DNA of 44,217 nucleotides, taken from assembly GCA_944350285.1 (NCBI GenBank), contig CALVOL010000004.1:1-44217 (forward strand). Reading direction: 5' to 3'. Positions 33,945 to 42,803 of the stretch are shown piece by piece; within the stretch, counting starts at the first letter, position 1, and every line of letters begins with the position of its first letter. The notes under the pieces are model-generated. The model was not told the origin of the DNA, ran no database searches, and worked only from the letters and a program-made list of their open reading frames with translations. The position numbers were made by a program, and so were the translations under genes. Origin of the DNA: an uncultured Bacilli bacterium (GTDB lineage: Bacteria > Bacillota_I > Bacilli_A > RF39 > UBA660).

Positions 33945-34604
33945 ATGAATATTACAATCGTAGAAGATGAACCAATTATTCGAAGTGAACTTGATAAAAC
34001 CCTTAGAGAGGCTGGATATGAAACAACGTTAGTTGATGATTTTAGGAATGTTTATGATAGTTTATTAAAAGAAAATACCGATTTGATTTTGTTAGATGTA
34101 AATTTGCCTTATATGGACGGTTTTGAATTGTGCAAGAAAATAAAAAATCATAAGAATGTTCCGGTTATTTTTTTGACAAGTCGCAGTGCAACGGAAGATG
34201 AGTTAAAAAGTATTCAAGTAGGAGGATTTGATTATATTACGAAGCCTTATCATAAAGTGGTTTTACTCGAGAAGATAAAGCGTGCCTTAAAGTTAAACGA
34301 TCCGATATTGTACCGAGAGATTACTAAAAATGGTATTACATTGGATTTGCATTTATCGATGTTAAAATATCAAGGAGAAGAAGTAGAACTTACACGGAAT
34401 GAATTTCGTATTCTTTATTATTTTTTTACAAATCCTAATCGTATTATTGGGAAAGATGAGTTGTTAGAACAACTTTGGAATGATAAATATTACTTAGATG
34501 ATACGGTGTTACTTGTAAATATCAATCGGTTAAGAAAGAAAGCACAAGAAATTGGTATTTCTAATTTTCTTATTAATGTGAGAGGAAAGGGGTACCGGTT
34601 ATGA
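33945..34604 (+). CDS. OmpR/PhoB-family response regulator, BceR-like (module 2)
   Basis: A 219-aa receiver plus winged-helix protein. It has ED at 7-8, phospho-acceptor D51 (LILLDVNLP), Thr in FLTSR and Lys in ITKPYH. The output domain from about 125 contains LTRNEFRILYYFF and DDTVLLVNINRLRKKA, ending in RGKGYRL. It is similar to the regulator at 22079. Unlike module 1, it lies downstream of the transporter genes. It has its own GGGGTGATG ribosome binding site, and its stop overlaps the kinase start (ATGA). Confidence 0.9.
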   Translation: MNITIVEDEPIIRSELDKTLREAGYETTLVDDFRNVYDSLLKENTDLILLDVNLPYMDGFELCKKIKNHKNVPVIFLTSRSATEDELKSIQVGGFDYITKPYHKVVLLEKIKRALKLNDPILYREITKNGITLDLHLSMLKYQGEEVELTRNEFRILYYFFTNPNRIIGKDELLEQLWNDKYYLDDTVLLVNINRLRKKAQEIGISNFLINVRGKGYRL

Positions 34605-35605
34605 AGTTTGTTCTTTATTTGGAAAATAAAATTTTTTATATTTTGTTTCAAGCTACGACGATTGTTTTTCTATTGTTGATACTTAGTATGGCTGGAATTC
34701 CGTTTTTTTATATTTTTTTGATTATTCTTATTTTGATCGGATTGTTATTTTTGTATTTAGTTGTTGACTTTATGATACAAAAGAAAAAGTATTTGCAAGT
34801 TATTCGTTTGGTAGATCAGTTGGATGAGAAGTATTATATTTCGGAGATGATACCAAAATCTAGTAATTTAGAAAATCAAGCTTATATTTATGCTTTAAAA
34901 AAAGCATGTAAAGCTATGAATGATAAGATTAGTTCTTTGGAACAAGAAAGTCTTGATTACCGAGAATATACGTTAAGTTTTGTTCATGAGATAAAAACGC
35001 CTTTGTGTGCTTTGTCGATGTTGTTTGATTATCATAAAAATAAAACAGTTCGAAAAGAGTTAGATAAGATTGATAGCTGTGTGGAGCAAATGCTTTATTA
35101 TGCACGGAGTGGAAATCCAGAAAAAGATTATTTTATTAAGGAATTTGTTTTTTCTGATTTGCTTCATAGGGTATTATTAGATTATAAGCCTTATTTGTTA
35201 GAGGAAGGTGTGCATATTCTTGTTTATGATGCAGATACTACGGTGTTTAGTGATGAGAAATGGTTACATTTTATTCTATCGCAGATTGTTCAAAATTCTT
35301 TGAAGTATTTTGATAAAAAGGAGAAGACTTTGGAATTCTTTTGTGAGTCGAAAGAACATAGTGTTTTAGTTCATATTAAGGATAATGGTTGTGGTATTCA
35401 AGCTTCTGATTTGCCGCGTGTTTTTGAAAAAGGATTTACTGGGTCTTTAAGACAAAAAAAGCACTCCACAGGAATGGGGCTTTATTTGGCACTAGAACTT
35501 TGTTTGAAATTAGGATTGTCTATTGAAATTTTCTCTAAAGAAGGAGAATACACTGAAGTTATTATTACTCTTCCTTTGAATACTCATGAATTTAAGCGGG
35601 GATAA
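34601..35605 (+). CDS. intramembrane-sensing histidine kinase, BceS-like (module 2)
   Basis: A 334-aa kinase with two N-terminal helices (about 11-31 and 35-56) and a minimal loop, as in module 1. Phospho-acceptor H129 lies in FVHEIKTPL. The N box is SQIVQNSLKYF, followed by DNGCGIQASDL, FEKGFTG and STGMGLYLA. The start overlaps the regulator's stop by 4 nt. The gene converges with DUF4143 ATPase copy 2 with only a 6-bp gap, and I see no terminator between them, so antisense read-through is possible. Confidence 0.92.
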   Translation: MKFVLYLENKIFYILFQATTIVFLLLILSMAGIPFFYIFLIILILIGLLFLYLVVDFMIQKKKYLQVIRLVDQLDEKYYISEMIPKSSNLENQAYIYALKKACKAMNDKISSLEQESLDYREYTLSFVHEIKTPLCALSMLFDYHKNKTVRKELDKIDSCVEQMLYYARSGNPEKDYFIKEFVFSDLLHRVLLDYKPYLLEEGVHILVYDADTTVFSDEKWLHFILSQIVQNSLKYFDKKEKTLEFFCESKEHSVLVHIKDNGCGIQASDLPRVFEKGFTGSLRQKKHSTGMGLYLALELCLKLGLSIEIFSKEGEYTEVIITLPLNTHEFKRG

Positions 35606-35611
35606 TTTATT

Positions 35612-36871
35612 TTAATCTTTTAATGTTCCAATAGATACGACGTATACTCCATCATTACGTTTGTATGAATAATTTGCTCCCGTTAATACTAATAAGAATG
35701 CAGGTTCTCCACATTTTTTCGTATCTACGTGTTCTTTAAATTTTAAAAGATTTTGAGCTGCTTGATCTATAAATCCGGCTCCAAGCTTAATTTCTATTGC
35801 ACCCCAGGTTCCGTTACTGGTTCTTAAAATTGCATCTACTTCAAAATCTTTTTCGTCGCGATAGAAAGTAATACTACCGCCATAACTTCCAGTGTATATT
35901 TTTAAATCACGCATACAAAGGGACTCAAATAGTAAGCCGAAGGTTTTTAAATCATTTATTAAATCATTTGGTTGTATGTCAAGAATTGCAGTAGCAATAG
36001 AAGGGTCTACGAAATATTTTTTTGGCTTTGTTCTAATAGCATATTTACTTCTTAAATTTAGATTTGTGGCTTTTACTTCTTCGATGACAAATAGTTTTTC
36101 TAATGTATTTAAATAATCTATTAGTGTTGGTCTAGAGATGTCATCTTCAAAACTTTTTTTGATATCTTCTTGTAGGGTAGAATTCGATACTTGTGTAGAT
36201 ATGTTTCTAGCAAGGCTTCTTAATACACTTTCCATTTTTTCTGGATTTCTTTCTGTACCGTCTATTTTTTTTACTTCTTCATGTATTAAAGATTTTACAT
36301 ATTCTTTGGCTATTCTAAATTTTCTGTTGGTTGTTATGTTGATAGCTGCTGGCCATCCTCCTCTTACAATAATATTTGCTAAATCTTCTAATGATAATTT
36401 TGATTCTCCAGATATATCTTTTCCGGCTAATATATCTTTAAAAGAGACTTCTCCAGTCGATTCTTTTGACTCATAAAGACTCATCGGACGCATTAAAACT
36501 CTGGCAATTCTTCCAGTTCCACTGTGCATGACTTCGCCTTCTTGGGGTTTGGCTGAACCCGTGAGTAAGTATTGTCCTTTTCGTCCTGTATGGTCTACAT
36601 CTGTTCTGATAGAGTCCCAAACAACAGGGTACATTTGCCATTCATCGAACATTCTAGGCTTTTCACCATTTAAAAATAATGATGGCTTTGTGTTTTTGAT
36701 TTCTTCAAATTCTTCTTTTTGGTCAGGGTTTTGAAATTCTATAACACTTTTTGCATGATGTGCACCAGTGGTTGATTTTCCACACCATTTACATCCTTCA
36801 ATTAGGATTGCACCCATTATTTCCATAAGTTCTTCAATTTCCCTGTCTACAACTCGAGGTAAATATTCCAT
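35612..36871 (-). CDS. AAA ATPase with DUF4143 (copy 2)
   Basis: A 419-aa protein of the AAA_14-DUF4143 type but only distantly like copy 1. It has Walker A GCKWCGKST, Walker B region PRMFDEWQ, sensor LTGSAKP, and RMRPMSLYE-like text (here VLMRPMSLYE). The C-terminal PD-(D/E)XK-like core is FEVDAILRTSNGTWGAIEIK. A biochemical function is not established for the family. The ATG has GGAG upstream. Its promoter on the minus strand (TTGTAA, 17 bp, TATAGA) has its -35 inside the first unit of a 4 x 23-bp repeat array. Confidence 0.9.
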   Translation of the reverse strand: MEYLPRVVDREIEELMEIMGAILIEGCKWCGKSTTGAHHAKSVIEFQNPDQKEEFEEIKNTKPSLFLNGEKPRMFDEWQMYPVVWDSIRTDVDHTGRKGQYLLTGSAKPQEGEVMHSGTGRIARVLMRPMSLYESKESTGEVSFKDILAGKDISGESKLSLEDLANIIVRGGWPAAINITTNRKFRIAKEYVKSLIHEEVKKIDGTERNPEKMESVLRSLARNISTQVSNSTLQEDIKKSFEDDISRPTLIDYLNTLEKLFVIEEVKATNLNLRSKYAIRTKPKKYFVDPSIATAILDIQPNDLINDLKTFGLLFESLCMRDLKIYTGSYGGSITFYRDEKDFEVDAILRTSNGTWGAIEIKLGAGFIDQAAQNLLKFKEHVDTKKCGEPAFLLVLTGANYSYKRNDGVYVVSIGTLKD

Positions 36872-36886
36872 AGTATTGTCTCCATT

Positions 36887-36915
36887 TCTATATTCATATT
36901 AGCACCATTTTACAA
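36887..36915 (-). promoter_or_regulatory. promoter of DUF4143 ATPase copy 2, -35 within a repeat
   Basis: On the minus strand TTGTAA (36915-36910) and TATAGA (36892-36887) are 17 bp apart. The -35 hexamer is part of the promoter-proximal repeat unit, so a protein bound to the array would block or recruit polymerase here. Confidence 0.6.
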
Positions 36916-36990
36916 AAAAAGCAAATTTTATTTTACATTTTGAGCAAATTTTACTTTACAAAAAAAGTAAAAATTGTTTTACAAAAAAAG
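36908..36990. repeat. four direct repeats, exact 23-bp period (iteron-like)
   Basis: Units begin at 36908, 36931, 36954 and 36977, each 23 bp apart. The first reads TTTTACAAAAAAAGCAAA; the second has TTTTG in the A-run; the third has GTAAA at the end; the fourth is cut to 14 bp where it meets the addA terminator. A partial unit (AGCA then ATTTTAC) precedes the first. The A-tract core recalls the repeats of copy 1, but the sequence and period differ. Confidence 0.88.
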
Positions 36991-37014
36991 ATTGAGTTTT
37001 TGTTACTCAATCTT
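36988..37014 (-). terminator. intrinsic terminator of the addBA operon
   Basis: AAGATTGAGT (36988-36997) and ACTCAATCTT (37005-37014) form a perfect 10-bp stem with a 7-nt loop. On the minus strand seven T follow the stem. It overlaps the stop codon of addA and the last repeat unit. Confidence 0.85.
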
Positions 37015-40000
37015 ATAATGCAGTCATAGTACCAGAAAGTAAACTGAATAAATATGTGTTTACTTTTTTTTCGGTATGGTTTTCTATATAAATTTTATAG
37101 CCATTTAATTGGCTTATGTATGCTTCATCTGTGACATTGTCTAATTTGTAATCAATGATATCAATATGATTATCATATACTAACATTAAGTCTATTTTTC
37201 CATGATATTCTGTACCGTCTTTTTCTTCGATAAATTCGTATTCTTGGTATATTTCTGCATCTTTTCTATTTTGTAAAAGAGGGGTTGTTAATAGTTTTTC
37301 TATGATACTTTTCATAAATGGGTCTTTTATTAGTTCTAGATTTGGATTTTTTAAGTCTATGTGTTCTAATAGTTCGTGCATGGTATTACCAAACTCTATG
37401 TTTCTTTTTGTGGATAAGTCAATTAATTTGTTCATTTTTTTAGAAAAGGTTTGTTGTTTTATTTCTATATCTTCTATATTTAGTTCGGTGATATTTAAAG
37501 GGGCTATGGTTTCTTTGATGCTTTCTTTTTCTTTTGGTATCATGTAGTCTTTGGTAAGTCCTAATGTATTTAAATCCAAATATTCTCTATAAATTTTTAA
37601 GACGCTTGGAATAGAATAGAGAATGCTAGCTAGGCTAGAGTATTTATAACGAATAGTTTTTAAAATAACTCCGTCACTTGTTTTTCTTTCTTCTAGAAGT
37701 TCTTTGTTTGGAAGGAATAAAATCATTTTTTCTTTGGCTCTTGTTAGTGCGACATAGAAGAGTCTAATTTTTTCTGAAATATCTTCTTTTGTCATTTTGT
37801 CTTTCATAAGTAGTTTTAAAATAGTTTCATAAACGCCTTCTTTCCAAATTGGAATGTATATAGGCATGTCAGGTACATAGATGATGTCTCCTTTTAAATC
37901 TTGTTTACTGAAAGATTTATAAAGGCCGGCAAAGTAGCAAATAGGAAACTCTAATCCTTTTGATTTATGGATGTTCATGATGCGCACAGCGTTGGAAGAA
38001 GAGGAGCCTACGTTGAATTTAATGAGTTCGTTTTTGTTTAGGAGTTCTTCTAGATAATTTTTAAATTCATAAATGTCTAAGTTACTTGTACTTGCGAGTT
38101 CAATGATTTTTTCCATTTTTAAAATGCTTTCTTTGATATTACCGGTTGTGATTAATTTTTCGTAATAATTGGTTTTGTCTATGATGTTCATTAGGATTTC
38201 TCTTGGAGATAAGTCATCTAATCTTTGGCTAATTGGGGATAAGTCTTTTACTATTTTGCTTTGTAATTCGATATTTTCTTTTATCATGGTTAGTATTTCT
38301 TCGTCTGGTATTTGATAGAGAAAGCTTCTTGCAATACTTACTAGTGAGTAACGGAATTCTTGGTTAAAGTTTCTTTCTTTTAAGTGGATAAGTAAGTTTA
38401 GTATGTTTTTTATGATGTAGATATCATAGCCGTTATTGAGTTCTTCATCTTTATATAAAGAAAGAGGGATACTTAAGAATTCAAAGATTTTTTTGGTAAG
38501 GTCAAAGGTGCTATTGCGGTCCATGATGATACAGAAGTCTTTGTATGTTACAGGTCTTAAAGTATTAGTATTTTTATCTAGAACTGGGTAATTGTATTCT
38601 ATTTTTTCTTGGATATCTTTGGCAATTGCAAATATCTCTATTTCTTCTTTGCTGTATTCTTTGGAGTCTGTATTGTAAGTATAAATTACCATGTTGTTAT
38701 CATGCTCTGTTTTGCCTTCTTCGATATAAGTTGTATTTCCAAAGACCATTTGATGAGAACTTGTGTAATCAGCATTTCCTATTTCGTCGTCCATTACTTT
38801 ATTAAAGATAATATTAATATTATCTAGGACTTCGCTCCTGGAACGAAAGTTTTTTAGTAAATCGATTTTCATTCCATCTAGACCATTTTTGTATTTATCA
38901 TATTTTTCTTTGAATATATAAGGGTTTGCATTTCTAAATCGGTAGATACTTTGTTTAATGTCTCCTACCATGTAGACGTTGTGGTTGGAAATAAGTGAGA
39001 TAAATTCTTCTTGAATATCTGAGGTATCTTGGTATTCGTCGACCATGATTTCTTTGAATGTTTCTTTTAGTTCTTCTTTAATACTTGTATTTTCTTTGAT
39101 AAGTTTTAAAGAGAGTTTGGCTATGTCTGTAAAATCAAAAATATAATTTTCTTGTTTGTATTTTTCTAATGCTTGGAAGTAGTCTGTAAGTATTTCTAGA
39201 AGGGCGGTGATAAGAGGTTTAGTGTTGTTGTAATCTTCTAGGATTTCAGACACACTCCCATAACTACAGTAAGCTTTGCATTCTTTTAGTTTGGCATTTA
39301 TTTTTTCGCGTGCTTCTTTTGTTTCTTCTTCACTGCCACGAGGGGAAGCAGGAATTTTTAAGGCTTTTATGATAGCTATTTTTTCATCTAGAGACGTATT
39401 TAATCTTAATGGAGTAAGAGACGATCGCACTTTGGACTCATATTCTGTATCAAAGTAGTTTTTATTGTCTTCTAGTTCGATGAAGATTTCTTCTATTTTG
39501 TTTTCTAGAATTTTCGTATAACTTTGAAGGATTTGATGTTCTATTTCTTCGTTATAATATGTGGATAAGTAGTTTTTTAAATAATCTTCTAAATCGGTTT
39601 TCATGTTTAGTTTGTCTGCTAAGGCTAAAATATTTTTTTGTAATTCTTCATCGTCTTTGACACATAGGGTATCTATTAGGGTACAGAAATGAGATTTTTT
39701 TTCTTGATAGAAACGTTCTAGAATGTCCGCTAATATTTTCTTTTTTTGTAGGGTAATGATAGAAGCATCTGTGATGGTAATGTTTTTGGGAATGTTTAGT
39801 AAGTAATGATATTTTTTTACTAAGGATAAAGCAAAAGAGTCAAAGGTTGTAATATAGGATGCGTCTATCAATTCTAGTTCATCACTTAAGTTTTCTTTTT
39901 CGATGTTTTTTTTAATTCGTTCTTTCATTTCGGCTGCGGCAGCATTCGTGAATGTTAAAATAAGTAATTCATTTATATGAATGCCATGTTTTAGTTTTTC

Positions 40001-40111
40001 AAGAACTCTTGTTGTTAAGACCGCGGTTTTTCCTGAACCTGCTCCAGCTGAAACGATGATGTTGGTACCACTTTCTTGAATTGCTTTTAATTGGTCAGGT
40101 GTCCATGCCAT
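37013..40111 (-). CDS. addA: ATP-dependent helicase/nuclease subunit A (AddA/RexA)
   Basis: A 1032-aa UvrD-type helicase with C-terminal nuclease. It has Walker A SAGAGSGKTAVL (about 21-32), motif Ia LTFTNAAAAEMKERI, motif II VDEYQDTS, motif III GDIKQSIYRFRNA, motif V MNIHKSKGLEFP and motif VI FYVALTRAKEKM. The C-terminal PD-(D/E)XK nuclease shows GKIDLMLVY and IIDYKLD. With AddB it forms the Chi-recognising double-strand-break resection enzyme of Firmicutes. It is shorter than the approximately 1230 aa of B. subtilis AddA. It starts 12 bp after addB behind GGAGGGATACT. Confidence 0.95.
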   Translation of the reverse strand: MAWTPDQLKAIQESGTNIIVSAGAGSGKTAVLTTRVLEKLKHGIHINELLILTFTNAAAAEMKERIKKNIEKENLSDELELIDASYITTFDSFALSLVKKYHYLLNIPKNITITDASIITLQKKKILADILERFYQEKKSHFCTLIDTLCVKDDEELQKNILALADKLNMKTDLEDYLKNYLSTYYNEEIEHQILQSYTKILENKIEEIFIELEDNKNYFDTEYESKVRSSLTPLRLNTSLDEKIAIIKALKIPASPRGSEEETKEAREKINAKLKECKAYCSYGSVSEILEDYNNTKPLITALLEILTDYFQALEKYKQENYIFDFTDIAKLSLKLIKENTSIKEELKETFKEIMVDEYQDTSDIQEEFISLISNHNVYMVGDIKQSIYRFRNANPYIFKEKYDKYKNGLDGMKIDLLKNFRSRSEVLDNINIIFNKVMDDEIGNADYTSSHQMVFGNTTYIEEGKTEHDNNMVIYTYNTDSKEYSKEEIEIFAIAKDIQEKIEYNYPVLDKNTNTLRPVTYKDFCIIMDRNSTFDLTKKIFEFLSIPLSLYKDEELNNGYDIYIIKNILNLLIHLKERNFNQEFRYSLVSIARSFLYQIPDEEILTMIKENIELQSKIVKDLSPISQRLDDLSPREILMNIIDKTNYYEKLITTGNIKESILKMEKIIELASTSNLDIYEFKNYLEELLNKNELIKFNVGSSSSNAVRIMNIHKSKGLEFPICYFAGLYKSFSKQDLKGDIIYVPDMPIYIPIWKEGVYETILKLLMKDKMTKEDISEKIRLFYVALTRAKEKMILFLPNKELLEERKTSDGVILKTIRYKYSSLASILYSIPSVLKIYREYLDLNTLGLTKDYMIPKEKESIKETIAPLNITELNIEDIEIKQQTFSKKMNKLIDLSTKRNIEFGNTMHELLEHIDLKNPNLELIKDPFMKSIIEKLLTTPLLQNRKDAEIYQEYEFIEEKDGTEYHGKIDLMLVYDNHIDIIDYKLDNVTDEAYISQLNGYKIYIENHTEKKVNTYLFSLLSGTMTAL

Positions 40112-40123
40112 AGTATCCCTCCT

Positions 40124-42439
40124 TTATTGTTTTGTTTCTTCTTTTTTCAAGAAGTTTTTGTCACTTGTTAAATATACATTTTGTTTGTTTGTATGATAGC
40201 AAATGTCTTTTAATTTGCAATATTCACAACTGATGTTTGTTTTATTATCAATGATTTTAGAAGTCATAGGAAATTCCCCATTTTGGATTTCTAAAGCATC
40301 TTTTTCTATAAAGTTTTTAGCAACACTCGTTAATGTATCCATATCGCTTTCGTCTAGTACTTTTGCATATTGATAGAATTCTCCATCACTTTTTGTTTTT
40401 AAACCATTAATGATTTTGGAGTCGTTATAGTTTTTGTCGACATATTGTAGTATTTTTTGATTTCTATTGCTGTATCCTTGTAATTTTAAAGCATCTTTTT
40501 TTTGCGTTTCGTACGTTTTTTTATCATTTCTATTTATTCTATTTGGTAAGATGTTTTGAAAATAAATTCCTCCAACGCATGCATCTTTAAATTGTTCTGT
40601 ATGTTTTATTAAATATAAATAAAGAGGAAGTTGTAGGCTAAATCCTAAGGGGATTAATTCTTTTAAAATCTTGGTAGACCCCGTTTTATAATCTATTAGA
40701 CATACAATGGTGTTTTCTTTTGTTTTTTGATATTTGATTTTGTCAATTCTACCTTCAAAAGTAGATGGGATGGGACTAGGAACTTCACTATAAAGTTCTG
40801 TTTCAAACGTTTCATATGGTAAGTCCATTTCACTTTCTTGTGTGTTTATGGTATCTAGTATGTTTTTTAGTTCGGGTTTTAATTTTTCTAAAAAATACTT
40901 TTCTTTCCAGTTTGCTTCAAAGTCTGTGGATAACTCGTCATATAAGGACTCCCAGTTTTCTGTATCTTTGTGTTCTAAAATTTTATGAAAGAGATTTCCG
41001 ATAAATAATGAGAAAGTACTTTCGTAAGGAATGATTTTTAGAATGTAGGTTATGAAGTAACGGAAAGGACACTTATTATAAATATCAATTGAGGTATAGG
41101 AAAGCTTTAGTTCTTTTAAATAAGTGTGTAAAGTATTAGTAGGTATTTTACTATAGTTATTATCGTAAGTTCGATAAGGAATTTGGTAATGGGTTTTTAG
41201 AAATTCTAGATTTTTTGAAGTGGTATTGTATTTTACATATTCATCGGTTTCTATTCCTAAATAAATTTGATTTAATAAGTGAGATGTGTTCCATTTTAGT
41301 TCTGGGTGTGAAGGTTCTTCTAAATATTTTAAAAGTGGAGAAGGGTAGCACTCGGAACCATTTTTTGTTCGTTTGTATGTAATAGTCATGTGTTGACAAC
41401 TTTTTATTTTTTCTAAAGCAATTGTTTTAGATAGTTTGTTTTTTTCAGTAGTTGTGTCTTCGTTGATGCTTCTTAGTACTTTATCTGGTAAGTAGTTTTC
41501 ATCTTTATAAATAGTTGGAAAGTCGTTGTTGCAGCCTAAGAGAAAAATATAGGTATCCTTTTCTGGTTCTAATTCATCAAATTGTACTTCTTCTATAGCG
41601 TTTTTATTTTTTTGTTTTTTTCTTTTTGTTGTGGATAACTCGTTTGTTATAAACATGCTCGCATTTTTTAGATGGATATATTTATTTGCTATTTCGATGA
41701 TTTGATTGTAGATAGTTATTGTATCTTCTGTGGTTAATAATGGCTCCAGTTCTATTAAAGCTTCTTTTGGAGACATCGTTTTTAAGTTGTTTAGAAACGT
41801 ACTTCCGATATGCGTTTGGTTTAAAGTTGGATCATTTGAAAGATTTACTGGAATGTGCTGTAATTTAAATATTCTTTCTATTGCAGGATAGTAATCACTT
41901 TTTAAGTTTGTAAGTTTTATTTGTTCTGGTAAAATATGATTAGTTAATAATTCGTGAATTTGTTCACTTACAAAGAGAACTTCATCTTCTAGAGTTTCTA
42001 ATTCGTATATTTTTGAAGAGTAGTTTTCCGTTGTAGACTTTTCAAATTTTATAGAGAATGGTTCTAACCAATTTTCTAAATGTTTGGTTTTAGGAAGGTA
42101 AATTAGAATTTCTTTCTTTTTTAATTCTTCTTTTAGTAGTTCGTTTGGTTCTAGGAGATTTTGATTTATTAATTCTTTTTTTAATTTGGTTAAAAATTCG
42201 CCTTTTTCTCCGGTTATTTTTTCTACAGGATATTTGATGATTTGTTCTAGGTATATTTTAGCAATATCAAGTAGAACATGATAGTTTGTAATGATGTAGT
42301 CAAGTGTTTTTTCTGTATATTTATAAGGATAGATTGCTTCTAGTTCCTTTAATGTCATTATTTTTATATTGTCAAAAGGATTTTTTTCTTTTAATTGTTT
42401 TTTCTTTTTTTCTTTTGTTGTTATTATTATTTTTTGCAT
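40124..42439 (-). CDS. addB: ATP-dependent nuclease subunit B (AddB/RexB), short form
   Basis: A 771-aa protein, well below the roughly 1100-1170 aa of usual AddB/RexB. No Walker A is visible at the N-terminus. The C-terminal nuclease is intact: GRIDKIKYQ with CLIDYKTGS. The Fe-S staple is also present: one Cys in NKCPFRYF and three in CEYCKLKDIC. The middle keeps parts of the inactive helicase scaffold (for example KSCQHMTITYKRTKNG and SPLLKYLE). Part of the N-terminal Chi-scanning region may therefore be reduced. The ATG follows GGTGGTT. A TG-extended TATAAT (minus strand, about 42460) is its likely promoter. Confidence 0.85.
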   Translation of the reverse strand: MQKIIITTKEKKKKQLKEKNPFDNIKIMTLKELEAIYPYKYTEKTLDYIITNYHVLLDIAKIYLEQIIKYPVEKITGEKGEFLTKLKKELINQNLLEPNELLKEELKKKEILIYLPKTKHLENWLEPFSIKFEKSTTENYSSKIYELETLEDEVLFVSEQIHELLTNHILPEQIKLTNLKSDYYPAIERIFKLQHIPVNLSNDPTLNQTHIGSTFLNNLKTMSPKEALIELEPLLTTEDTITIYNQIIEIANKYIHLKNASMFITNELSTTKRKKQKNKNAIEEVQFDELEPEKDTYIFLLGCNNDFPTIYKDENYLPDKVLRSINEDTTTEKNKLSKTIALEKIKSCQHMTITYKRTKNGSECYPSPLLKYLEEPSHPELKWNTSHLLNQIYLGIETDEYVKYNTTSKNLEFLKTHYQIPYRTYDNNYSKIPTNTLHTYLKELKLSYTSIDIYNKCPFRYFITYILKIIPYESTFSLFIGNLFHKILEHKDTENWESLYDELSTDFEANWKEKYFLEKLKPELKNILDTINTQESEMDLPYETFETELYSEVPSPIPSTFEGRIDKIKYQKTKENTIVCLIDYKTGSTKILKELIPLGFSLQLPLYLYLIKHTEQFKDACVGGIYFQNILPNRINRNDKKTYETQKKDALKLQGYSNRNQKILQYVDKNYNDSKIINGLKTKSDGEFYQYAKVLDESDMDTLTSVAKNFIEKDALEIQNGEFPMTSKIIDNKTNISCEYCKLKDICYHTNKQNVYLTSDKNFLKKEETKQ

Positions 42440-42474
42440 AGAACCACCAAAGTTATTATAACATGTTTTCTGGT

Positions 42475-42711
42475 TTATTTTTTATTCATAATGCTTTTTT
42501 TATAAGGTCTTCTTTCATCTGTTCTTCCTATTAAGTAATCAATACTTGTGTTATAAAAATCTGCTAACATATTTAATCTGTCAATTGGGATAAGCTGAAC
42601 TCCTAGTTCGTATTTTGAATATTGTTGTTGTGTGGTATTTAGAAGTTCTGCGATTTCTTGTTGGTTTATATCTCTATCTTCTCTAATTTCTTTTAAACGA
42701 TTTATATTCAT
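42475..42711 (-). CDS. small XRE-family repressor
   Basis: About 78 aa, a single helix-turn-helix of the Cro/CI type: LKEIREDRDINQQEIAELLNTTQQQYSKYELG, then LNMLADFYNTSIDYLIGRTDER, the usual dimer segment. A GTG at 42720 is in frame, but ATG 42711 behind AGGTG is the better start. It is divergent from the surface protein gene. The 90-bp gap between them holds three copies of its probable half-site AGATGTAT, two overlapping the surface-gene promoter, so it very likely represses that gene and perhaps itself. Confidence 0.82.
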   Translation of the reverse strand: MNINRLKEIREDRDINQQEIAELLNTTQQQYSKYELGVQLIPIDRLNMLADFYNTSIDYLIGRTDERRPYKKSIMNKK

Positions 42712-42736
42712 AGATTTCACCTATAGGTATTGTTTC

Positions 42737-42784
42737 ATACATCTTTTTAGATGTATTGACTTTACACCTTATAAGATGTATATT
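42737..42784 (+). promoter_or_regulatory. promoter of the surface protein gene covered by three operator half-sites
   Basis: The dyad ATACATCT-TTTT-AGATGTAT (42737-42756) ends at the -35 TTGACT (42756-42761). A third AGATGTAT (42774-42781) overlaps the -10 TATATT (42779-42784); the promoter spacer is 17 bp. The divergent XRE protein is the likely ligand. Confidence 0.75.
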
Positions 42785-42803
42785 TATTGTAGGAGTGTGG
42801 ACT

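Noticed and set aside
36908-36990. A 23-bp-period array as a CRISPR or a simple A-rich low-complexity tract
   Set aside because: Period is exact and mixed bases (TTTTAC, GCAAA) are conserved, so it is not a plain homopolymer tract; the spacers are too short for CRISPR.
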